This document shows positions 1-6,834 of a stretch of DNA of 32,867 bases, piece by piece; position 1 is the first letter of the stretch, and every line of letters begins with the position of its first letter. Origin of the DNA: Falsiroseomonas sp. GTDB lineage: Bacteria; Pseudomonadota; Alphaproteobacteria; Acetobacterales; Acetobacteraceae. The stretch is taken from the NCBI RefSeq assembly GCF_030695085.1, contig NZ_JAUYTS010000021.1, forward strand, positions 1-32,867, in the 5' to 3' direction. The translations under genes were made by a program, and so were the position numbers. The notes under the pieces were generated by a model, which was not told the origin of the DNA, ran no database searches, and worked only from the letters and a program-made list of their open reading frames with translations.

Positions 1-27
1 CCGGGCGCCGCAAGCCCGGCCGGCTGA
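1..27 (+). CDS. possible 3' end of rpsB (ribosomal protein S2), partial
   Basis: The first 27 bases read in frame 1 as eight residues (PGAASPAG) followed by TGA. Ala/Pro-rich tails are common at the C-terminus of alphaproteobacterial S2, and rpsB almost always lies directly upstream of tsf. The identification rests on position and composition only. Eight residues cannot prove it. Confidence 0.35.
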   Translation, partial: PGAASPAG

Positions 28-89
28 ATTGGAGGCCGCCCGGGCATGGCGCCCGCGCGGCCGTGATGCGATGGACGGGGACGATCGAT

Positions 90-998
90 ATGGCCGAGAT
101 CACCGCGGCGATGGTACGCGACCTGCGCGAGAAGACCGGCGCCGGCATGATGGACTGCAAGAAGGCGCTGGTGGAAGCCGCCGGCGACATGGAAGCGGCC
201 ATCGACTGGCTGCGCAAGAAGGGCCTTTCGGCCGCCGCCAAGAAGTCCGGCCGCGTCGCCGCCGAGGGCCTGGTGGCCGTCGCCTCCGGCCCCAACACCG
301 CGGCGATGGTCGAGGTGAATGCCGAGACCGACTTCGTGGCGCGCAATGACGCCTTCCAGGCCTTCGTCGCGGAAGTGGCCAGCCTGGCGCTGTCCGTGGG
401 CGATGACGTGGAGGCGCTGAAGGCCGCGACCTTCCCGGGCACCCAGCACTCGACGCAGGAGGAACTGACCCGCCTGATCGCCACGATCGGCGAGAACATG
501 ACCATCCGCCGCGCCAAGGTGCTGCGTGTGCCGTCCGGCACGGTGGCCACCTACATGCACAATGCGGTGAAGCCGGGCCTCGGCAAGATCGGCGTGCTGG
601 TCGCGCTGGAAGCCGCCAGCGAGATCGAGGCGCTGGAAGGCCTCGGCCGCCAGATCGGCATGCATGTCGCGGCGACCCGCCCGGATGCGCTGGATGTCGA
701 CGCCGTCGACCCCTCCGCCCTGGAGCGGGAGAAGGCGGTGCTGCGCGAGCAGGCCGCAGCCTCCGGCAAGAAGCCGGAGATCATCGAGAAGATGATCGAG
801 GGCCGCATCCGCAAGTACTACGAAGAAGTGGTGCTGCTGGAGCAGGTCTGGGTGCATGACGGTGAGACCCGCGTGCGCCAGGTGGTCCAGAAGGCCGGCG
901 GCAAGCTGACCGGGTTCGCCCGCTTCCATCTGGGCGAGGGCATCGAGAAGGTGGCCAGCGACTTCGCCGCCGAAGTGGCCGCCGCCGCCAAGGGCTGA
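90..998 (+). CDS. tsf: elongation factor Ts
   Basis: Guanine-nucleotide exchange factor that regenerates EF-Tu-GTP in the cytoplasm. The 302-residue product begins [20 protein letters not shown], the family N-terminus (UBA-like domain, about residues 1-55). It carries the TDFVARN motif at residues 80-86, the signature segment of the EF-Tu-binding core, and the usual two-subdomain core follows. An in-frame ATG at 63 would add nine residues with no family similarity, so the ATG at 90 is preferred; a purine-rich stretch (ggacgggg) lies just upstream. Length is close to other alphaproteobacterial EF-Ts proteins (about 300 residues). pyrH follows on the same strand after 143 bases, the standard rpsB-tsf-pyrH-frr order. 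Identification is secure. Confidence 0.97.
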   Translation: MAEITAAMVRDLREKTGAGMMDCKKALVEAAGDMEAAIDWLRKKGLSAAAKKSGRVAAEGLVAVASGPNTAAMVEVNAETDFVARNDAFQAFVAEVASLALSVGDDVEALKAATFPGTQHSTQEELTRLIATIGENMTIRRAKVLRVPSGTVATYMHNAVKPGLGKIGVLVALEAASEIEALEGLGRQIGMHVAATRPDALDVDAVDPSALEREKAVLREQAAASGKKPEIIEKMIEGRIRKYYEEVVLLEQVWVHDGETRVRQVVQKAGGKLTGFARFHLGEGIEKVASDFAAEVAAAAKG

Positions 999-1046
999 GC
1001 CGGCCCGGGGCCCGGCAGAAGGGTGCGGTCCGCCACGGGCGTGCTG

Positions 1047-1083
1047 CCCCTTCGCCTTGCCGCGGCCCCCCTTCGCCTTGCCG
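1047..1083. repeat. 16-bp direct repeat in the tsf-pyrH gap
   Basis: ccccttcgccttgccg occurs at 1047-1062 and again at 1068-1083, a period of 21 bases, just before pyrH. It looks like a short local duplication. The GC-rich palindromic stretch after the tsf stop (999-1016) has no T-run, so there is no clear intrinsic terminator and read-through from tsf into pyrH is likely. Confidence 0.6.
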
Positions 1084-1141
1084 GCGCCACGGTGCGCCGC
1101 CTATGTTACGCAACGCAAGCCAGCCGGACCCCGTACAGAAG

Positions 1142-1864
1142 ATGAGCAGAGCCCCCCTCTACAAGCGCGTGCTGCTCAAGGTCTCCGGCGAGGCTCTGAT
1201 GGGCAATCGCGACTACGGCCTCGATATCGCCGTGCTGAAGAACATCGCGGAGGATATCCGCGATGTCGTGGCGCTCGGCGTCGAGGTCTGCATGGTGATC
1301 GGCGGCGGCAACATCTTCCGGGGTGTCGCCGGGGCTTCGGCCGGCATGGACCGGACCCAGGCGGATGCCATGGGCATGCTGGCCACCGTGATGAACGCGC
1401 TGGCCATGCAGAACTGGCTGGAAAAGCTGGGCGTGCCGACCCGCGTGCAGTCGGCCATCCCGATGGCCAGCCTGTGCGAGCCCTTCATCCGCCGCCGCGC
1501 CATGCGGCACATGGAGAAGGGCCGCGTCGTGATCTTCGCCGCCGGCACCGGCAACCCCTTCTTCACCACAGATACCGCCGCCGCGCTGCGCGCCAATGAG
1601 ATGGCCTGCGATGCGCTGCTGAAGGGCACGCAGGTGGACGGCGTCTATTCCGCCGATCCGCGCAAGAACCCGAATGCAGAACGCTACACCACCATCACCT
1701 ACCTCGATGTCCTCTCACGCGACCTCGCGGTGATGGATGCCGCCGCCATCAGCCTGGCGCGGGAAAACAAGCTGCCGATCGTCGTGTTCAATATCCACGA
1801 GCCCGGTGCCTTCACCGCCGTCATGAATGGCGAGGGTAAGTTCACCACCGTGGTCGATCCATAA
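1142..1864 (+). CDS. pyrH: UMP kinase
   Basis: Phosphorylates UMP to UDP with ATP in pyrimidine nucleotide synthesis. It belongs to the amino-acid-kinase fold and is normally a GTP-activated hexamer. The 240-residue product opens with [13 protein letters not shown] (phosphate-binding start). It continues with GGGNIFRG, the [18 protein letters not shown] segment (UMP site), [17 protein letters not shown] and [12 protein letters not shown], all diagnostic of bacterial PyrH. Length matches the family (about 240). An upstream in-frame ATG at 1103 would add 13 residues that do not resemble the family, so 1142 is chosen; only a weak AGAAG lies before it. It sits between tsf and frr as in most bacteria. 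Confidence 0.97.
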   Translation: MSRAPLYKRVLLKVSGEALMGNRDYGLDIAVLKNIAEDIRDVVALGVEVCMVIGGGNIFRGVAGASAGMDRTQADAMGMLATVMNALAMQNWLEKLGVPTRVQSAIPMASLCEPFIRRRAMRHMEKGRVVIFAAGTGNPFFTTDTAAALRANEMACDALLKGTQVDGVYSADPRKNPNAERYTTITYLDVLSRDLAVMDAAAISLARENKLPIVVFNIHEPGAFTAVMNGEGKFTTVVDP

Positions 1865-1873
1865 CCATCACCT

Positions 1874-1977
1874 GCCGCATTTTTCGACCACCAGGCAGCG
1901 TCGCCTGACTTGAAGATGCTTAGTTCGTGTGTCGCATTTTCCGGGTCGTCAGACTCGCGCCTGACTTGAAAATGCTT
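1874..1977 (+). repeat. two tandem structured hairpin units before frr
   Basis: Two diverged copies of a roughly 48-base unit (1874-1921 and 1931-1977) lie head to tail about 56 bases apart. The best-matched part is 20 bases with one mismatch (1902-1921 and 1958-1977). Unit 2 has a perfect outer stem GCATTTTC/GAAAATGC (1934-1941 with 1968-1975) and an inner stem GTCAG/CTGAC (1948-1952 with 1961-1965). Unit 1 has the equivalent outer stem (1877-1885 with 1912-1919, one G-U pair and one bulge) and a different inner stem CAGGC/GCCTG (1892-1896 with 1903-1907). Keeping the fold while the inner-stem bases differ suggests selection for structure. Unit 2 ends directly before the frr ribosome binding site (gagaggga, 1978-1985). 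Confidence 0.7.
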
Positions 1978-1993
1978 GAGAGGGAATCCGGGC

Positions 1994-2566
1994 ATGGCCG
2001 CCGACTTCGCCGAATACAAGCTCGAGTTGCAGCGCCGGATGGACGGCGCGCTGGAGACGCTGAAGAAGGAATTCCAGGGCCTGCGCACCGGCCGCGCCAG
2101 CCCGGCGCTGCTGGAGCCGATCCGCGTCGAAGCCTATGGCAATGTGCAGCCGCTGGTGCAGGTCTCCAACATCTCCGTCGCCGGGCCCGGGCTGCTTTCC
2201 GTGCAGGTCTGGGACAAGTCCGTGGTGAAGGCGGTGGAAATCGCGATCCGCGATTCCGGCCTCGGCCTGAACCCGCAGACCGAGGGCCAGGTGATCCGCG
2301 TGCCCCTGCCGCCGCTGACAACGGAACGTCGAAACGATCTTGTGAAGACCGCATCGAAGTATGCGGAGGCCAGCAAGGTTGCAATGCGCGGCGTCCGGCG
2401 CGATGCCATGGAGACCGTCAAGGGCTGGGAGAAGGACAAGAAGTCCGAGGTGTCCCAGGACGACGTGAAGCGTTGGACGGATGAGATCCAGAAGATGACC
2501 GACCAGAGCATCAAGACCGTCGATGCCACCTTCGCGGAGAAGGAAAAGGACATCCGTACAAACTGA
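1994..2566 (+). CDS. frr: ribosome recycling factor
   Basis: Works with EF-G to split post-termination ribosomes. The 190-residue product (family about 185) contains LQGLRTGRASPALLEP-type sequence (here FQGLRTGRASPALLEPIRVE), IRDSGLGLNPQ and RVPLPPLTTERRNDLVK, the core RRF motifs of the three-helix bundle and the beta/alpha/beta domain. The C-terminal helix is rich in Lys and Glu, as expected. The start at 1994 has a good ribosome binding site (gagaggga, 1978-1985, spacing 8). The preceding 129-base gap carries the tandem hairpin units described above. uppS starts 31 bases after the stop. Identification is secure. Confidence 0.97.
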   Translation: MAADFAEYKLELQRRMDGALETLKKEFQGLRTGRASPALLEPIRVEAYGNVQPLVQVSNISVAGPGLLSVQVWDKSVVKAVEIAIRDSGLGLNPQTEGQVIRVPLPPLTTERRNDLVKTASKYAEASKVAMRGVRRDAMETVKGWEKDKKSEVSQDDVKRWTDEIQKMTDQSIKTVDATFAEKEKDIRTN

Positions 2567-2597
2567 TGGCGAGCTGGGCGGCTTGGATGCACGGGTG

Positions 2598-3398
2598 ATG
2601 AGCGCGGCGGCAAAACCGCTGGGGCCGGCCGAGCAGCCGCTCGGTGCGCAACCGCAGGCGTGTGCCACGGACCCGGCGCATCCCGGCTCCGGCGGCCGGG
2701 CCCCGCAGCACATTGGCATCATCATGGATGGCAATGGCCGATGGGCCGCGGCCCGTGGCCTGCCGCGCGCCCTGGGCCACAAGGCCGGCGCCGAAGCGGT
2801 GCGCCGCACCATCGAGGCAGCGGCCAAGGCCGGCATCGGCTGGCTGACCCTGTTCGCCTTTTCCTCCGAGAATTGGAAGCGGCCGCCGGATGAGGTGCGG
2901 GACCTGACCGGCCTGATGCGGATGTACCTCCGCTCCGAGGTCGGCAGCCTGGCGAAGGAAGGCATCCGCCTGCGCGTGATCGGGGAGCGGGAGCGCTTCG
3001 GCGCGGAAACCGTGCGCGCGATCGGCGCGGCGGAGGTCGCGACGGCCCATGGCACCCGCCTCAACCTCAATGTCGCCGTCTCCTATGGCGGGCGGGCGGA
3101 GATCGTGACGGCGGCGCGCGATCTCGCGCGCCAGGTGGCCGCCGGCACGCTGGACCCCGAACAGGTGGACATGGCGACCTTTGCCAGCCAGCTTTCCACC
3201 GCTGGCATGCCGGACCCCGACCTCATCATCCGCACCAGCGGCGAACAGCGGCTGTCCAACTTCCTGCTGTGGCAATCGGCCTATGCCGAATTCGTCTTCC
3301 AGGATGTGCTGTGGCCGGATTACGACGCCTCGCATCTGGCGCAGGCCATCGCCGAATTTGCCCGCCGCGATCGCCGCTACGGCCTGCGCGTTGCGTGA
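2598..3398 (+). CDS. uppS: undecaprenyl diphosphate synthase (UPP synthase)
   Basis: Cis-prenyltransferase that adds isopentenyl units to farnesyl-PP to make undecaprenyl-PP, the lipid carrier for peptidoglycan and O-antigen. The 266-residue product has HIGIIMDGNGRWA near residues 38-50 (D44 is the Mg-binding/catalytic Asp), FAFSSENWKRP, and the C-terminal signature RTSGEQRLSNFLLWQ followed by AEFVF. The first 37 residues are a variable Ala/Pro-rich extension, so the product is slightly longer than E. coli UppS (253). The ATG at 2598 is chosen because it follows the frr stop by 31 bases; earlier in-frame starts lie inside frr. cdsA starts 13 bases downstream. Confidence 0.95.
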   Translation: MSAAAKPLGPAEQPLGAQPQACATDPAHPGSGGRAPQHIGIIMDGNGRWAAARGLPRALGHKAGAEAVRRTIEAAAKAGIGWLTLFAFSSENWKRPPDEVRDLTGLMRMYLRSEVGSLAKEGIRLRVIGERERFGAETVRAIGAAEVATAHGTRLNLNVAVSYGGRAEIVTAARDLARQVAAGTLDPEQVDMATFASQLSTAGMPDPDLIIRTSGEQRLSNFLLWQSAYAEFVFQDVLWPDYDASHLAQAIAEFARRDRRYGLRVA

Positions 3399-3411
3399 TA
3401 CGGCTGATCGG

Positions 3412-4281
3412 ATGACAGATTCAGGCGGCGCACCTGGCGCCGGCAAGCGTTGGACGGATCTTCGCAAACGCGCGCTTTCCGCCGCCGTGCTGCTGCCGGC
3501 GGCACTGGCCTGCATCTGGTTCGGCGCGGAATCCTTCACCGCGATGGTGGCGCTCGCCGTTGCGGTGCTGACCTGGGAATGGGTGCATCTGTGCGGCCGG
3601 CGGACCCGGGCCTTCCCGGGCCTTGCGGTGCCGCTCGTGGTGCTGGCGGCCGGTTCGCTGGCGGTGATGAACCAGGCGCGGGCCGCCCTCGTGGTGCTGC
3701 TGGCCGGCTCGGCCATCACCTGGCTCGGGGTGGCACGGATGGGCCGGCGCTCCGGCGTGACGCAGCCGGCGCGGCGGCTGGCGGCGGGGGTGCTCTATAT
3801 CGGCCTGGCCGGCCTCGCGCTGATCGAGCTGCGCTATGACAATGAGGCCGGGCGCGGCAATGTGCTGTTCGTCTTCATCGTGGTCTGGGCCTCCGATATC
3901 GGCGCCTACATGGCCGGCCGGGCCTTTGGCGGGCCGAAGCTGGCGCCGGCGATCTCGCCCAACAAGACCTGGTCGGGCGCATTGGGTGGGCTGGCGGCGG
4001 CGCTGGTGTTCGGTGGCGCCTGCGCGCTGGCCTTCACGCCCGGGGCGGCGCTGGCCTCGATCGCCGTGGTGGTGGTGCTGGTGGGCGTCGCCTCGCAGGC
4101 GGGGGATCTTCTCGAATCGGCCATCAAGCGCCACTTCAACGTGAAGGACACCTCCTCCCTCATCCCCGGCCATGGCGGGCTGCTGGACCGGCTGGATGGG
4201 GTGCTGGCGGCAGCGCCGGTTGCGGCGCTGCTGTCCTATGCGTTGGGGCAGGGGCGGCCACTGTGGGGATGGGTCTGGTGA
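3412..4281 (+). CDS. cdsA: phosphatidate cytidylyltransferase (CDP-diglyceride synthase)
   Basis: Integral membrane enzyme converting phosphatidic acid and CTP to CDP-diacylglycerol, the precursor of all membrane phospholipids. The 289-residue product is almost entirely hydrophobic helices. It carries the CdsA signature in its last third: SDIGAYMAGRAFGGPKLAP, SPNKTWSGALGG and then IKRHFNVKDTSSLIPGHGG with LLDRLDG. The start at 3412 (MTDSGGAPGAGKRW) follows the uppS stop by 13 bases, and the first membrane helix begins near residue 20. The 3' end overlaps the start region of dxr, suggesting coupled translation. Confidence 0.95.
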   Translation: MTDSGGAPGAGKRWTDLRKRALSAAVLLPAALACIWFGAESFTAMVALAVAVLTWEWVHLCGRRTRAFPGLAVPLVVLAAGSLAVMNQARAALVVLLAGSAITWLGVARMGRRSGVTQPARRLAAGVLYIGLAGLALIELRYDNEAGRGNVLFVFIVVWASDIGAYMAGRAFGGPKLAPAISPNKTWSGALGGLAAALVFGGACALAFTPGAALASIAVVVVLVGVASQAGDLLESAIKRHFNVKDTSSLIPGHGGLLDRLDGVLAAAPVAALLSYALGQGRPLWGWVW

Positions 4282-5447
4282 CGCGTTCGGTATCCATCCT
4301 CGGCAGCACCGGATCCGTCGGCCGTTCCACCATGGCGCTGCTGGATGCGGCACCGGATGGCGCCTTCCGGGTCGAGGCGCTGGTCGCCAACCGGGATTTC
4401 GCCGTCCTCGCCGAACAGGCGCTGCGCCATCGGGCCCGGCTGGCCGTGGTGGCGGATGAGGGTGCCTATGCCGATCTGAAGGCGGCACTCGCCGGCAGCG
4501 GCATCGCCGTGGCGGCGGGACGCGCGGCGGTGGAGGAAGCGGCCGCACGCCCGGCGGACTGGACCATGGCGGCCATCGTCGGCGCGGCCGGGCTGCGCTC
4601 CACCCTCGCTTCGCTGGCGCGCGGCGGCACGCTGGCGCTGGCCAACAAGGAAAGCCTGGTCTGCGCGGCGGAGCTGGTGCTGGCCGTCGCGCGCCAGGGC
4701 GCGGCGACCCTGCTGCCGGTCGATTCCGAGCACAACGCCATCTTCCAGGCGCTCGATGGCCAGGACCCGGCGGGGGTCGAGAAGATCATCCTCACCGCCT
4801 CCGGCGGCCCGTTCCGCGAATGGAGCCTGGAGCGCATGGCCCGCGCCACCCCGGCGGAGGCGGTGCGCCACCCGGTCTGGTCGATGGGCGCCAAGATCAG
4901 CATCGATTCGGCCACCATGATGAACAAGGGGCTGGAGCTGATCGAGGCCGCCCGCCTGTTCCCCGTGCCGCCGGAGCGGATCGAGGTGCTGGTGCATCCG
5001 CAATCCGCCGTGCACGGGCTGGTGCAGTTCGCCGATGGCTCGTTGATGGCGCAACTCGGCACGCCGGATATGCGGACCCCCATCGCCCATGCGCTGGCCT
5101 GGCCGAAGCGCATCCATGTGGGTGCCCCGCGGCTGGATCTCGCAGCCCTCGGCCGGCTGGATTTCGCCGCCCCGGACCCCGCGCGCTTCCCGGCGCTGCG
5201 CCTGGCGCGGGAGGCCTTGCAGGCCGGCGGTGGCGCCCCGACTATATTGAATGCTGCGAACGAAGTGGCGGTGGGGATGTTCCTCGACGGCCGCCTCGGC
5301 TTCCTGGAGATCGCATCGGTGGTCGAGGCGACGCTGGAGGGTATGGTGACCGCGCGGGCGGAGGGGCTGGAGGATATCCTGGCGCTCGACGCCGCGGCCC
5401 GCCGCGCGGCAAGCCGCCACGCCGAGGCCCGCGCCGCGGTCGGCTGA
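4269..5447 (+). CDS. dxr: 1-deoxy-D-xylulose 5-phosphate reductoisomerase
   Basis: Second step of the MEP isoprenoid pathway: NADPH-dependent rearrangement and reduction of DXP to MEP. It shows the NADPH-binding LGSTGSVGRST near the N-terminus, ANKESLV, the metal-site segment DSEHNAIFQAL, TASGGPFREW, HPVWSMGAKISIDSATMMNK and HPQSAVHGLVQFADGS, all classic Dxr motifs. Length 392 matches the family (about 390-400). The exact start is open: GTG 4263, ATG 4269 or GTG 4278 (the last forming a GTGA overlap with the cdsA stop). ATG 4269 is chosen for its aggggcgg ribosome binding site (4250-4257, spacing 11). Adjacency to uppS and cdsA groups isoprenoid precursor supply with lipid carrier synthesis. 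Confidence 0.96.
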   Translation: MGLVTRSVSILGSTGSVGRSTMALLDAAPDGAFRVEALVANRDFAVLAEQALRHRARLAVVADEGAYADLKAALAGSGIAVAAGRAAVEEAAARPADWTMAAIVGAAGLRSTLASLARGGTLALANKESLVCAAELVLAVARQGAATLLPVDSEHNAIFQALDGQDPAGVEKIILTASGGPFREWSLERMARATPAEAVRHPVWSMGAKISIDSATMMNKGLELIEAARLFPVPPERIEVLVHPQSAVHGLVQFADGSLMAQLGTPDMRTPIAHALAWPKRIHVGAPRLDLAALGRLDFAAPDPARFPALRLAREALQAGGGAPTILNAANEVAVGMFLDGRLGFLEIASVVEATLEGMVTARAEGLEDILALDAAARRAASRHAEARAAVG

Positions 5448-5474
5448 GAGCTTTGGCGCGCCTGCGCCGGTTTC

Positions 5475-5521
5475 GTTTTTGGCGCTCCGCGCCTGTTAAG
5501 TTTTTGGCGCTCCGCGCCTGT
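5475..5521 (+). repeat. tandem GGCGC-TCC-GCGCC hairpin repeats before rseP
   Basis: A 22-base element occurs perfectly twice, at 5475-5496 and 5500-5521 (period 25). Each copy is a T-run followed by ggcgctccgcgcc, a 5-bp hairpin with a 3-base loop. A decayed third copy lacking the loop bases (ttggcgcgcctg) lies at about 5453-5464. The last repeat base overlaps the GGAG ribosome binding site of rseP. The T-runs precede the stems on this strand, so these are not ordinary intrinsic terminators in the direction of transcription. Confidence 0.7.
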
Positions 5522-5531
5522 GGAGAACACC

Positions 5532-6641
5532 TTGGATTTCCTTCCCGAACCGATCCGCACCATCCTGGCCTTCGTGGTCGTGCTGGGTGTGCTGGTGTTC
5601 TTCCATGAGCTTGGCCACTACCTCGCGGCCCGCTGGCGCGGCGTGCATGTCGAGCGTTTCTCGGTCGGCTTCGGCCGCGCGATCGCCTCCTGGAGCGACC
5701 GGCAGGGCACGGAATGGCGCATCGGCTGGCTGCCGCTGGGTGGCTATGTGAAGCTGCACGGCCAGGAACAGCCGGAAGACGCGCCGGAAGCGGTGCGCGC
5801 GGCGTGGCGCCCGGGCCAGACCTTCCATGAGAAGCCGGTGGGCGACCGTGCCATCATCGTGGCCGCCGGCCCGCTGGCCAACTTCATCCTCGCCGCCCTG
5901 ATGTTCGCCGCGCTGTACATGACAGTGGGCCAGCCCGCCGCCACCACGGCCGTGGGCACCGTGCAGGAAGGCTCCGCCGCCGCCAGCGCCGGGCTGCTGC
6001 CGGGCGACCGGATCGTCGCGCTGGATGGCCAGCCGGTGATGCGGTTCGAGCAGGTGCAGCGCCACGTCCAGCCGCGTGCCGGCACGCCGATCGCGGTGAC
6101 GGTGGAGCGTGACGGCGTGGAGCGGACGCTGACCGCGACCCCCATCGCGCGGGCGATGGGCGAGACCTCCGTCGGCATCCTCGGCGTCGGCGCGGCGCCG
6201 GCGCAGTTCGAGCGGATGAACCCCTTCAGCGCGGTCTGGGCCGGCACCACGCAGACCGCGGACATCACCGTGCAGACGCTGGGCGCGGTGTGGCAGATGA
6301 TCGCCGGCGGGCGTGGGGCGGAGGAACTCGGCGGGCCGCTGCGGATCGCGCAGATGTCAGGCCAGGTGGCGGAGCTTGGCATCGCCAGCCTGATCTCCTT
6401 CATGGCCGTGCTGTCCGTGAACCTGGCGCTGATCAACCTGTTCCCGATACCGGTGCTGGATGGCGGGCACCTGATGTTCTACGCGGCGGAGGCGATCCGC
6501 GGCCGGCCGCTGCCGCCGCGGGCGCAGGAATATGGCTTCCGCGCCGGATTCGCGCTGCTGATCACCCTGTTCGTCTTCGCCACTTGGAACGACCTTTCGC
6601 AATTCGGCCTGTTCCGCTGGGCAGCGGGGCTGTTCGGCTGA
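5532..6641 (+). CDS. rseP: RseP-type site-2 zinc metalloprotease
   Basis: Inner-membrane intramembrane protease (M50). In E. coli it cleaves RseA to release sigma-E and removes signal-peptide remnants. The zinc motif HELGH lies at residues 25-29 in the first membrane helix. A PDZ region follows (GSAAASAGLLPGDRIVALDG), and the second catalytic motif LDGGH (Asp about 310) sits in a late helix after NLFPIPV. The product is 369 residues, a little shorter than E. coli RseP (450), which has two PDZ domains; here one is obvious. The start is taken as TTG 5532 because GGAG at 5522-5525 is well spaced and the protein then begins MDFLPEPIRT; a GTG at 5520 would be inside the ribosome binding site. Its position before bamA is conserved. 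Confidence 0.93.
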   Translation: MDFLPEPIRTILAFVVVLGVLVFFHELGHYLAARWRGVHVERFSVGFGRAIASWSDRQGTEWRIGWLPLGGYVKLHGQEQPEDAPEAVRAAWRPGQTFHEKPVGDRAIIVAAGPLANFILAALMFAALYMTVGQPAATTAVGTVQEGSAAASAGLLPGDRIVALDGQPVMRFEQVQRHVQPRAGTPIAVTVERDGVERTLTATPIARAMGETSVGILGVGAAPAQFERMNPFSAVWAGTTQTADITVQTLGAVWQMIAGGRGAEELGGPLRIAQMSGQVAELGIASLISFMAVLSVNLALINLFPIPVLDGGHLMFYAAEAIRGRPLPPRAQEYGFRAGFALLITLFVFATWNDLSQFGLFRWAAGLFG

Positions 6642-6834
6642 ACCCGGGTCCGCCTAAAATCTCAAGGATTTTCAGTGGCCCGGGCGCCACGGCCCAGCCT
6701 GCTGCCCCGCTTCGGCCGCTTTTGCCAGGCAGTCTCCGGCATACGGGCCCGGGGGGCGCGCCGCCGGGGGTGGCGGCCCCCTGGTGGCTCGGGTAGTCTC
6801 CGCAGCCTTACTCACCCCCCCGGGGATACACCTC

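Noticed and set aside
999..1016. GC-rich palindromic stretch after tsf as an intrinsic terminator
   Set aside because: Imperfect stem and no T-run; tsf and pyrH are usually cotranscribed.
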